Below are positions 1 to 5,310 of a stretch of DNA of 53,119 bases, piece by piece. The notes under the pieces were generated by a model. That model made no database searches. It was not told where the DNA came from and saw only the letters and a program-made list of their open reading frames with translations. The stretch spans positions 1 through 53,119 of IMG/VR virus record IMGVR_UViG_3300042381_000142. One strand, given 5' to 3'. The translations under genes and the position numbers were made by a program. The number at the start of each line of letters is the position of its first letter. Position 1 is the first letter of the stretch. This stretch comes from a virus.

Positions 1-240
1 TGACGGGGGGTCTGGCTGTACTAGGCGCTGGGAAACCGGTGGGTAGAAAAAGAGGGGGTGGGGGGTATGTTTTTTGAAATGTGGTCCCTGAATGTGCAAA
101 ATAGTATGTATGTAGTGGTGGGGTAACACTATGCCACAGTTGGGGGGTCGGGGTATGGTGGGGTAACGGTATAGTCAATCCGTCCACACCCACCCCTAGT
201 AATTCTACACTCCACTCAACTACTACTTAAACCTAATCAA
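1..240. other. Non-coding G-rich then C-rich region
   Basis: No convincing gene is seen here. The + strand carries many G tracts (5-10, 54-58, 60-65, 120-123, 142-147, 150-153, 160-163) up to about 170. It then switches to a C-rich, almost G-free stretch from about 183 to 240. The tracts at 142-163 could support a G-quadruplex. The abrupt strand switch fits a replication or packaging landmark, but this is inference. Confidence 0.5.
116..172 (+). repeat. Two direct repeats of TGGTGGGGTAAC-NN-TAT
   Basis: The block TGGTGGGGTAAC is followed by two variable bases and TAT at 116-132 and again at 156-172, a 40-bp period. The second copy lies in the G-tract cluster. It may be a protein binding site; function unknown. 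Confidence 0.55.
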
Positions 241-266
241 GTCTGCGTAGCAGACCGATTTTATTT
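241..266 (+). terminator. Possible small terminator hairpin
   Basis: GTCTGC and GCAGAC form a perfect 6-bp stem with a 3-nt loop (241-255). It is followed closely by a T-rich run. It could end a transcript entering from the left edge. The stem is short and the T-run interrupted, so this is weak. Confidence 0.3.
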
Positions 267-299
267 TCTAGCTATGCTGCGTGCGTAGTGCGCTTTGCT

Positions 300-311
300 T
301 AACTGTGGTTA
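300..311. promoter_or_regulatory. TAAC-N4-GTTA dyad, copy 1
   Basis: TAAC-TGTG-GTTA, about 57 bp upstream of the P1 -35 box. One of eleven copies in the window, ten of which fall in the first 5.8 kb. Confidence 0.55.
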
Positions 312-324
312 TGCTTTGCGATGT

Positions 325-340
325 CTTAACTGGCGTTAAG
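325..340. promoter_or_regulatory. TAAC-N4-GTTA dyad, copy 2 (full 16-bp form)
   Basis: CTTAAC-TGGC-GTTAAG, a full 16-bp inverted repeat 27 bp upstream of the P1 -35 box. With copy 1 it makes a tandem pair of candidate operators (centres 27 bp apart). Confidence 0.6.
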
Positions 341-367
341 CTCTTGGTTTTAATTCTCCAAGTCCAT

Positions 368-396
368 TTGGTCTAAGCAAGTATATAGGCTATATA
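368..396 (+). promoter_or_regulatory. Promoter P1 (sigma70-like)
   Basis: -35 TTGGTC (368-373), 17-bp spacer, -10 TATATA (391-396). The block TTTGGTCTAAGCAA at 367-380 is identical to 5190-5203, where the same -35 also sits 17 bp from a TATAAC box. That conservation is the main support. It should drive the isolated gene at 453. Confidence 0.65.
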
Positions 397-403
397 TTAA
401 TAA

Positions 404-424
404 CTGGGGGGAGAAACTCCCCAG
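404..424 (+). promoter_or_regulatory. Leader hairpin upstream of the first gene
   Basis: The 3' arm CTCCCCAG (417-424) pairs with a G-rich 5' arm (404-413, two extra G) across an AAA loop. It sits at the expected 5' end of the P1 transcript, about 30 nt before the start codon. It may stabilise the mRNA or affect translation. Confidence 0.4.
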
Positions 425-452
425 CAACACAAACAAATGATTGGAATATCAA

Positions 453-1328
453 ATGACTACTACTGCAAAGCTTCTCACGAATGCATCCACGATTTCAACG
501 GGCCTCGATATGTACCGCGAAGGTACTGCTCAAGCGCAAGCTGGTATCGCCACTATGGTTGAAGGTATCAACACTGCACGCAAGTATTCAATGCGCTGGT
601 CTTACGGCGTTGGCGATAATGAAACGTCTGGTGTCTGCTTGGTTGAAGATATGTTCACGGCTCGGCGTCATGAGGATGGTTCGGTCGATGGTAAATATCT
701 GCCTGCCTTGTATCGCGCCCTAGCTGACAACTTCGGTATCGAAGGTGGCTTATCCTCGGCTGATAAAATGGCTTATCAACGTGCGTTCACGATTGCGTCT
801 GCTGGCTGGTCTGGTTCGCCTGTCGATGTTGTCACTGCCACAGTCCAGCGCAAGGGCAAGTCGGTCAAGGTTCAAGCTGTCGAGGTTCCTGCTTCGCTGG
901 CTTATGATTTGGTCGATGATGCTGGTGCTCCGAATGAATTGGCTCGCGGTCTGGTCGAGCGGGTTCGGGGCAATCTTGAATTGCAAGGTCTGCCTGTTCC
1001 TGCTGATGATGTGCTGTTGGAACAAGCAAAGGCGCTCAAGGTTAAGTGCGTAGGCGGCAACAATCCTATCTTCGGCAAGGTTCCGTCTGCTACTGACATA
1101 GCTAACAAGCTGGCTCCTGCTGCGATTGCTGGCGGTTATATGCAAGCTAAGGTCAACCGCACCAAAGCTGCCAACGGTGAAAAATTTGGCGAGTCTCTTG
1201 ATTACGTCATTAAGTGCGTCGATGAAATCTTGACTGATACTGATGAGGCTTCGTTCGCTCCATCGACTGCGGTTGAGGACAAGCTACACAAGCTAGCTGA
1301 AAAGATTGCTGCCTATTTCTCGGCATGA
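453..1328 (+). CDS. Isolated unrecognised phage protein (291 aa)
   Basis: I do not recognise a family. The protein is Ala/Gly/Val-rich, soluble-looking, without obvious transmembrane segment, and mostly helical by composition. I chose the ATG at 453, six bases after a weak GGAA; a TTG at 441 in the same frame would add four residues. The gene is a complete transcription unit by itself: promoter P1, leader hairpin, then a cluster of strong hairpins right after the stop. Its codons (many GGT, GCT, GTC, CGC) look more optimised than the genes at 2-5 kb, suggesting high expression. It borders the iteron array, so an origin-binding or host-takeover role is conceivable, but nothing in the sequence proves it. 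Confidence 0.8.
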   Translation: MTTTAKLLTNASTISTGLDMYREGTAQAQAGIATMVEGINTARKYSMRWSYGVGDNETSGVCLVEDMFTARRHEDGSVDGKYLPALYRALADNFGIEGGLSSADKMAYQRAFTIASAGWSGSPVDVVTATVQRKGKSVKVQAVEVPASLAYDLVDDAGAPNELARGLVERVRGNLELQGLPVPADDVLLEQAKALKVKCVGGNNPIFGKVPSATDIANKLAPAAIAGGYMQAKVNRTKAANGEKFGESLDYVIKCVDEILTDTDEASFAPSTAVEDKLHKLAEKIAAYFSA

Positions 1329-1384
1329 TAAACGGGCGGGGGTTTCGGCTCCCGCCTTCCCGCCTCGCGGCTCCGCCGCCTCCG

Positions 1385-1416
1385 CCTCGCGGCCTTCGGG
1401 TCGCGGGGTTTTTTTT
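1385..1416 (+). terminator. Rho-independent terminator of the first gene
   Basis: A 10-bp GC-rich stem (1385-1394 with 1399-1408, two G-U pairs) closed by a TTCG tetraloop and followed by eight T (1409-1416). It lies 57 bases after the stop codon. Confidence 0.9.
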
Positions 1417-1420
1417 CGCC

Positions 1421-1441
1421 TCCGCTCGGGTGCGGATTTTT
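1421..1441 (+). terminator. Second, backup terminator
   Basis: TCCGC (1421-1425) pairs with GCGGA (1432-1436), followed by five T. It follows the main terminator directly. Confidence 0.55.
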
Positions 1442-1449
1442 CCGCGCCC

Positions 1450-1470
1450 TTTGTCCCCGAAGGGGACAAA
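1450..1470. other. Perfect 9-bp hairpin without T-run
   Basis: TTTGTCCCC and GGGGACAAA form a perfect stem around a GAA loop. Neither strand shows a long T tail, so it may be an mRNA 3'-end stabiliser or the boundary of the origin-like region rather than a terminator. Confidence 0.5.
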
Positions 1471-1513
1471 CAAACAAATCAAACGTCAATCGAAGATTGT
1501 CATAATTAATCTA

Positions 1514-1625
1514 TGATAGAAGAGATGATAGTCATTACCAATGATAGTCACTTAACCATGATAGTCCTTTTACCAGTGATAGTTGTCTACCCTTGATAGT
1601 AGTCATGATAGTTTGCGGTGATAGT
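1514..1625 (+). repeat. Eight TGATAGT iterons
   Basis: TGATAGT starts at 1526, 1542, 1559, 1577, 1594, 1606 and 1619; a TGATAGA variant starts at 1514. Spacing is 12-18 bp, all on the same strand. Such clustering of a 7-mer cannot be chance, and same-strand iterons usually bind a replication initiator. Confidence 0.85.
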
Positions 1626-1628
1626 AGA

Positions 1629-1674
1629 AGCTAACTGGTTGGGTGAGCGTCTGAGCTAACTGGTTGGGTGAGCG
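1629..1674 (+). repeat. Two 21-bp direct repeats
   Basis: AGCTAACTGGTTGGGTGAGCG occurs at 1629-1649 and 1654-1674 (25-bp period), directly after the last iteron. Its core resembles the arm of the palindrome that follows. Confidence 0.85.
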
Positions 1675-1681
1675 CCTCGAC

Positions 1682-1705
1682 CGTTAGGTTGAGCTCAACC
1701 TAACG
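1682..1705. repeat. Perfect 24-bp palindrome
   Basis: The half-site CGTTAGGTTGAG is followed immediately by its exact reverse complement, with no spacer. It can form a cruciform or bind a dimer. It lies 8 bp after the direct repeats. Confidence 0.9.
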
Positions 1706-1929
1706 TCCAAAAACAGGTAAGTCAACAAGAAAATGCAAAGTAGGCTAAATAGTGCAAAGTTATTTGGCGGGTTTAAAACGATAACTTTAGTTTCCCTTAT
1801 ATTTCAACGCTTTAACCCCCTATTGTAGGAAGTAGGAAAGTTATTGGGTAATGAGCGGGGATTTTGATTTCTGAGCAGTCGCTGTTCGGGTCGCCCCTTC
1901 ACGCTATGCAAAAGGCGAAAAGGGCAGCG

Positions 1930-2003
1930 TTCACTATTTTCCTTATAACTTATTAACTTTAAAACTATACTATACTACTACCCCCAAAAAACCCCACATT
2001 TCT
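1930..2003. other. 74-bp AT-rich stretch with no G on the + strand
   Basis: Not one G occurs in 1930-2003, and the first 50 bp are about 80% A+T, with an ACTAT microrepeat. Candidate DNA-unwinding element beside the iterons. Confidence 0.5.
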
Positions 2004-2093
2004 GGGCCTCTCCAGCCGCCCAATAAAGTTAGAAAACAAATGAGGGTATTTAAACATTCCACAAAACCCTACATTACCAATTCCGAGCCCCAT

Positions 2094-2122
2094 TTGACAT
2101 AAGAGGGACTTTGTGCTACTTT
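2094..2122 (+). promoter_or_regulatory. Promoter P3 (extended -10)
   Basis: -35 TTGACA (2094-2099), 17-bp spacer, -10 TACTTT (2117-2122) preceded by TGC as an extended -10. Start of transcription expected near 2129, about 19 nt before the first ATG of the early operon. Confidence 0.6.
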
Positions 2123-2147
2123 AAATAATCGGCAGAACGTCGATACA

Positions 2148-2393
2148 ATGAAAAACCAAGCGCACACAAAACGCTTAACTGGAGTTAAGGAAATGACACA
2201 GGTCTTATGCAAAGACTGCTACACGCCGTTCTCTGTCGAACGGTTCCGACTGGGCTACCATACATGCTTAGCATGCGGCGACAAGCAAGCCCACGCAGTC
2301 ACATACTGCAGCGCCCCAATCAACAAGAGCAACTACATGCTGATTACTAACGTAACCGAGCTCGCTCAACTCAACCCGAAGAGGACATCATGA
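2148..2393 (+). CDS. Small zinc-ribbon protein (81 aa)
   Basis: Two Cys pairs (CKDC near residue 23 and CLAC near 42) suggest a zinc ribbon; function unknown. The ATG at 2148 has no clear ribosome binding site. An in-frame ATG at 2193 follows an AAGGA only one base away, too close to be ideal, so the start is uncertain. First gene after P3; its early codons contain a full dyad (2174-2189). It ends four bases into the next gene. Confidence 0.65.
   Translation: MKNQAHTKRLTGVKEMTQVLCKDCYTPFSVERFRLGYHTCLACGDKQAHAVTYCSAPINKSNYMLITNVTELAQLNPKRTS
2174..2189. promoter_or_regulatory. TAAC-N4-GTTA dyad, copy 3 (full 16-bp form)
   Basis: CTTAACT-GG-AGTTAAG, 45-60 nt downstream of the predicted P3 start. 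As RNA it could form a small stem over the alternative start at 2193. Confidence 0.6.
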
Positions 2394-2617
2394 TGAGTGA
2401 TTGGAAGAAAAAGTTTGATGCGTTCATGGCGTCACGCAAGCAGCACTACGCATGGGCTAACTACGCCAAGCGTACACCAGAGGAGAAGCTAGCAGCTATC
2501 TTAGAATGGGCGCGTCAAAACAACGAAACCATCGACGAATACGTCGAAGTGCCAGAAGAACTCAAAGGCATGAGCATGGCGCAGATATACGAGAAACTGA
2601 AGGAGCAAGACCAATGA
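2390..2617 (+). CDS. Unrecognised early protein (75 aa)
   Basis: Charged, helical, Trp/Tyr-containing N-terminus followed by an acidic C-terminus ending in KEQDQ. No family recognised. A GAGG lies upstream; ATG at 2390 or 2393. Its last codons encode the ribosome binding cassette AAGGAGCAAG of the next gene, explaining the KEQ tail. Confidence 0.75.
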   Translation: MMSDWKKKFDAFMASRKQHYAWANYAKRTPEEKLAAILEWARQNNETIDEYVEVPEELKGMSMAQIYEKLKEQDQ

Positions 2618-2847
2618 TGGATGAGTTCTATACCTACGTGCTTAGCTTCTATGGCAAGGGCGGTCTGTATCCGATGGGCGTAACGCTAACCGACGTTAAG
2701 TCAGCTACTAAGATACACAAGCACCGGACAAACATAGAGTTCGAAGGTGACAGCGTGGACCGCGAAAATGTACGCGACATATTAATCAAGGACTTTGGCT
2801 ACAAGTTCCCAAGCTTAACCACAGTTAAGGAGCAAGCAGATGTATAG
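2614..2847 (+). CDS. Unrecognised early protein (77 aa)
   Basis: Start ATG at 2614 is eight bases after AAGGAG (2600-2605); the frame is open further upstream, but that part overlaps the previous gene. The protein is small, mixed alpha/beta, and ends VKEQADV, again because the tail encodes the next gene's ribosome site. Two dyads lie inside it (2687-2698 and 2814-2829). No family recognised. Confidence 0.75.
   Translation: MMDEFYTYVLSFYGKGGLYPMGVTLTDVKSATKIHKHRTNIEFEGDSVDRENVRDILIKDFGYKFPSLTTVKEQADV
2687..2698. promoter_or_regulatory. TAAC-N4-GTTA dyad, copy 4
   Basis: TAAC-CGAC-GTTA inside the 77-aa gene; the right side extends to GTTAAG. Confidence 0.5.
2814..2829. promoter_or_regulatory. 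TAAC-N4-GTTA dyad, copy 5 (full form, overlaps RBS)
   Basis: CTTAAC-CACA-GTTAAG; its right arm runs straight into AAGGAGC of the gene at 2840. A 6-bp stem in the mRNA would partly hide that ribosome binding site. Confidence 0.6.
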
Positions 2848-3070
2848 CAAGTCAGCACTATTCGCCAAGGGCACCGCACTACGTGCGCAGCTGGAAGCCG
2901 AAGGGTATCAGTTCTACGACATACCACTAAGCCCCGCCTTTATAGAATACGACTGTAGCTACGCACCATGCAGCTACTGCGGTGAAGGCTGTGACCCAAT
3001 GGCAGCTATGCCAAAGCAATGGCAGTGCAGCAGCTGCGAAGAATGGAATGATAAGGAGCAAGACCAATGA
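2840..3070 (+). CDS. Small zinc-ribbon protein (76 aa)
   Basis: Cys motifs CSYCGEGC and CSSC in the C-terminal half indicate a metal-binding zinc ribbon. Unknown function, likely DNA or protein binding. Start ATG overlaps the end of the preceding gene. The last 18 bases (AAGGAGCAAGACCAATGA) are identical to 2600-2617, a copy of the ribosome binding cassette, and give the same KEQDQ tail as the gene at 2390. Confidence 0.75.
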   Translation: MYSKSALFAKGTALRAQLEAEGYQFYDIPLSPAFIEYDCSYAPCSYCGEGCDPMAAMPKQWQCSSCEEWNDKEQDQ

Positions 3071-3162
3071 ACACCCTACTACACGTAGCAGCCGAGATAT
3101 TCTTTATAAGCGCAGGCATCTTCGCAGTCTGGGCTATCCACGCAACATTGAAGGGGGAGTGA
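3067..3162 (+). CDS. 31-aa single-span membrane peptide
   Basis: ATG at 3067 overlaps the previous stop (ATGA), eight bases after AAGGAG at 3053-3058, giving an unusually good context for such a short frame. About 20 hydrophobic residues (ISAGIFAVWAIH core) suggest one membrane span. It ends TGA at 3160 just before the next gene. Function unknown; small early membrane peptides can act on host envelope or division. Confidence 0.6.
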   Translation: MNTLLHVAAEIFFISAGIFAVWAIHATLKGE

Positions 3163-3163
3163 G

Positions 3164-3622
3164 ATGGGTTATCGTTCAGAAGTAACTGTAGTTATCTACG
3201 TGCCTAGTGACAGCGACACGGCGTATCCGCTGCTCAAGCTGTGGTTTGATGCAAACTATCCGCATACTGAAGCGAAGGGCGAATGGTGCGCCACCATCGA
3301 CTACGAAGAGGAGAACCGAGCAATCGTCGTCTCATACGAGGACGTCAAGTGGTACGAAGCCTACGAGCATCCGAGAGAAGTGGACAAGGCGTTCGCTGAG
3401 ATTGATGCACTGCTAGATGCCGAGCCCGTAACCACAGTTAAGGATGGCGTCAGCCAAGACCCGAACGTCACACCGTTCGAGATAGCATATGAGTACGTGC
3501 GTATAGGAGAGGAGTATCAAGACATAGATATAAACATGAGCACCAACGCAGACTGCGTAACGACGGTAAACCGTGCACTAGACATAACATTCACACTACC
3601 AACCAAGAAAGTAACAACATGA
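3164..3622 (+). CDS. Conserved-looking phage protein, unknown function (152 aa)
   Basis: Starts MGYRSEV, a beginning I have seen in other phage hypothetical proteins; rich in acidic residues, predicted alpha/beta. A GGGGGAG lies just before the ATG. Dyads occur at 3183-3194 and 3429-3440. No catalytic motif recognised. Confidence 0.8.
   Translation: MGYRSEVTVVIYVPSDSDTAYPLLKLWFDANYPHTEAKGEWCATIDYEEENRAIVVSYEDVKWYEAYEHPREVDKAFAEIDALLDAEPVTTVKDGVSQDPNVTPFEIAYEYVRIGEEYQDIDINMSTNADCVTTVNRALDITFTLPTKKVTT
3183..3194. promoter_or_regulatory. TAAC-N4-GTTA dyad, copy 6
   Basis: TAAC-TGTA-GTTA, about 20 bases into the 152-aa gene, close to its translation start. Confidence 0.5.
3429..3440. promoter_or_regulatory. 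TAAC-N4-GTTA dyad, copy 7
   Basis: TAAC-CACA-GTTA followed by AAGGA, the same spacer and right flank as copy 5, but inside a gene with no start codon after it. Confidence 0.5.
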
Positions 3623-3798
3623 CATTCGAAGAGAAACAAGCACTGCGCGAGATGCGCGACGACATGGTAGACGAGCACGACAAGAGCCTGCTTAAGAAAG
3701 CACTCAACTATATCTACGACGTCGAGCGCAAGCTGGCAGCGATACGGGTGTTTGCAAAGGCCATCGACGCCGAGTCCAAGACCAAAGGGGACGAGTGA
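3619..3798 (+). CDS. Charged helical protein (59 aa)
   Basis: ATG at 3619 overlaps the preceding stop (ATGA) and runs 59 codons to TGA at 3796. The sequence is highly charged (Glu, Asp, Lys, Arg) and likely one or two long helices. No family recognised. The next gene starts at the overlapping ATG at 3798, so it fits the packed operon. Confidence 0.6.
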   Translation: MTFEEKQALREMRDDMVDEHDKSLLKKALNYIYDVERKLAAIRVFAKAIDAESKTKGDE

Positions 3799-4043
3799 TG
3801 GAGTCCGTCAGACGTTGGCTTGCGTTCAAGCTAGTCCAGATAGCAAACAGGCTGCACGGCGAGTTATTCATGCGTCTATGTGAGGTGGCTGTGCTGGCTA
3901 AATATAGGGACAGCTTCGAAGAAGCACTACGTGACGCCATGCGGCTCGAGCAAGAGCATGACTACGACTATAATAACGAAAGAGAAACCAATGACACAAA
4001 TAGCAATACGCCACATAACACCAACAAACACAAACTCCACTAA
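3798..4043 (+). CDS. Unrecognised early protein (81 aa)
   Basis: ATG at 3798 overlaps the previous TGA (TGATG); a GTG at 3795 would add one residue. The N-terminal 50 residues are helical and basic/hydrophobic. The C-terminus is low-complexity (Asp/Asn/His/Thr) and overlaps the next gene by 53 bases, which probably explains its odd composition. Confidence 0.6.
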   Translation: MESVRRWLAFKLVQIANRLHGELFMRLCEVAVLAKYRDSFEEALRDAMRLEQEHDYDYNNERETNDTNSNTPHNTNKHKLH

Positions 4044-4269
4044 CAGCGTAGGCATAGGCACAGTGCTGCCCGGGCGTGAAGATGACGCAGCGGATATAGC
4101 TACTATCAAGCTCCTAACTGACGTTATCGAAATACGTAACCAACTACGCGCACTCGAACCGCAGCTTAGCAAGATGATAACAGACTTTGGCTTACGCCGT
4201 GGACAGAGCGGTTACCGCGAGTTCTACCTACGCAACGAGCTGAACGCTCAAGCATACAAGGAGAAGTGA
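3991..4269 (+). CDS. Unrecognised early protein (92 aa)
   Basis: The frame is open from 3880, but ATG at 3991 gives the most natural product (MTQIAIRH...), after a purine-rich AAAGAGAAACC. The middle part (residues 35-70) reads as two helices. It carries dyad copy 8. No family recognised. Confidence 0.65.
   Translation: MTQIAIRHITPTNTNSTNSVGIGTVLPGREDDAADIATIKLLTDVIEIRNQLRALEPQLSKMITDFGLRRGQSGYREFYLRNELNAQAYKEK
4115..4126. promoter_or_regulatory. TAAC-N4-GTTA dyad, copy 8
   Basis: TAAC-TGAC-GTTA inside the 92-aa gene. Confidence 0.5.
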
Positions 4270-4270
4270 G

Positions 4271-5188
4271 ATGGCATTGAATTGGAACACATACGGGGCA
4301 CTACCCGTACTACGCAGCTACACAGCTGCACTCGCACACTTCAACAAGGTCGAACCAATCAGAGGTGACAAGGACGGAACCAAGCCAGCGGGTAGGCGCG
4401 ACCAGAAGTGGTTGGCTATCTACATACGCGACACGGACAAAGCGGTGTGCATAGGTAACACGTGGCAGAAGGACCAGAACAAAGCACTGCTGGCCTACCA
4501 CCCTGACGGGCGCGTGACTATTGAGCAGAACTTAAGTGCGGCGTGTCGTGAGCGTATACAGCGCATAGCAGTGCTTAACATCCAGCGTAAGTATAACGAG
4601 GACTGGGTGCATGCGGTATCGCATGTCGATGGTGAAGAAGTTATCGGGCAGTATCCGCTACAGCTACGATACAATAACCCACGCAAAGCAGTGTTCATAC
4701 TGCGCGAACACGATACACCCATCTACCTCAACCCGACACCTACGTATAAGCACATCATGAACAAGCAAGAGAAGGCCAAGCTAACCAAGCAATACAAACC
4801 GTTCATGCAGTATGTCGAGGTCATGGCTAAACTAAGCGCGGACGATAAGCAGTATAGTCCGTGGGACAAGGAGAGCAGAGATAACCCACGGTTACCGTCT
4901 ATTCCCCCCGAAGAGCGTAGGGAGATGGGTCTGCCAGCACATGGTGGCTTGAGCTGGTCACCCGAGGGTCCGCCACAGTTGATTAGCTTAGTAGAGAGCG
5001 GTGATACCGAGAGCTGGTACAAAGCTATGGCATGGCTAACCGCTGGTCGCTGGCGCATGCTGTTGAACGAGGCCAGACTAGAATTGACGCACACTATGCA
5101 TAAACACTACCGTGACGAGTTGTTTACCAAAGAACGGGTGGAAGCAGGTAAGTGCGTACACGACCGCTATGGCCGATACTTCAGGTGA
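4271..5188 (+). CDS. Unrecognised early protein (305 aa)
   Basis: AAGGAG at 4258-4263 is seven bases before the ATG. The protein is soluble and rich in Tyr, Trp and Arg. The middle contains a Pro-rich stretch (around residues 205-240) and the end is basic (DRYGRYFR). No motif allows a function call. It is the last gene before promoter P2, only a few bases away. Confidence 0.8.
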   Translation: MALNWNTYGALPVLRSYTAALAHFNKVEPIRGDKDGTKPAGRRDQKWLAIYIRDTDKAVCIGNTWQKDQNKALLAYHPDGRVTIEQNLSAACRERIQRIAVLNIQRKYNEDWVHAVSHVDGEEVIGQYPLQLRYNNPRKAVFILREHDTPIYLNPTPTYKHIMNKQEKAKLTKQYKPFMQYVEVMAKLSADDKQYSPWDKESRDNPRLPSIPPEERREMGLPAHGGLSWSPEGPPQLISLVESGDTESWYKAMAWLTAGRWRMLLNEARLELTHTMHKHYRDELFTKERVEAGKCVHDRYGRYFR

Positions 5189-5190
5189 GT

Positions 5191-5219
5191 TTGGTCTAAG
5201 CAAATACCTGTGGTATAAC
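5191..5219 (+). promoter_or_regulatory. Promoter P2 (sigma70-like)
   Basis: -35 TTGGTC (5191-5196), 17-bp spacer, -10 TATAAC (5214-5219). The 14-bp block TTTGGTCTAAGCAA at 5190-5203 matches P1 exactly. Drives the ATPase cassette; leader about 85 nt. Confidence 0.7.
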
Positions 5220-5275
5220 CATAGGACAATAAAGAGCCGCACAAGCGGACGACAACCACAACAACCAAGCAAAGT

Positions 5276-5291
5276 CTTAACTGTAGTTAAG
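5276..5291. promoter_or_regulatory. TAAC-N4-GTTA dyad, copy 9 (full 16-bp form)
   Basis: CTTAACT-GT-AGTTAAG, 50-65 nt downstream of the expected P2 start and eight bases before the AAGGAG of the ATPase gene. Its position relative to P2 closely copies that of copy 3 relative to P3. Confidence 0.65.
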
Positions 5292-5310
5292 CAATAACAA
5301 GGAGCATATC

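Larger units (their letters stand above)
1500..2093. other. Candidate replication origin region
   Basis: No gene is seen. In order it contains eight TGATAGT iterons (1514-1625), two 21-bp direct repeats (1629-1674), a perfect 24-bp palindrome (1682-1705), then an AT-rich segment (1931-1980 is 80% A+T). This is the layout of an iteron origin with a possible unwinding element. I found no DnaA-box consensus. It lies between a terminator and promoter P3, next to the early genes. Confidence 0.6.

Noticed and set aside
750-1145. Minus-strand frame opposite the first gene
   Set aside because: Poor composition and start context; the + strand gene has promoter and terminator.
1306-1516. Short frames through the terminator hairpins
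   Set aside because: They consist of the GC-rich stems and have no start signals; they are products of hairpin sequence.
1500-2100. DnaA-box based origin
   Set aside because: I found no TTATNCACA-like boxes; if it is an origin it uses another initiator.
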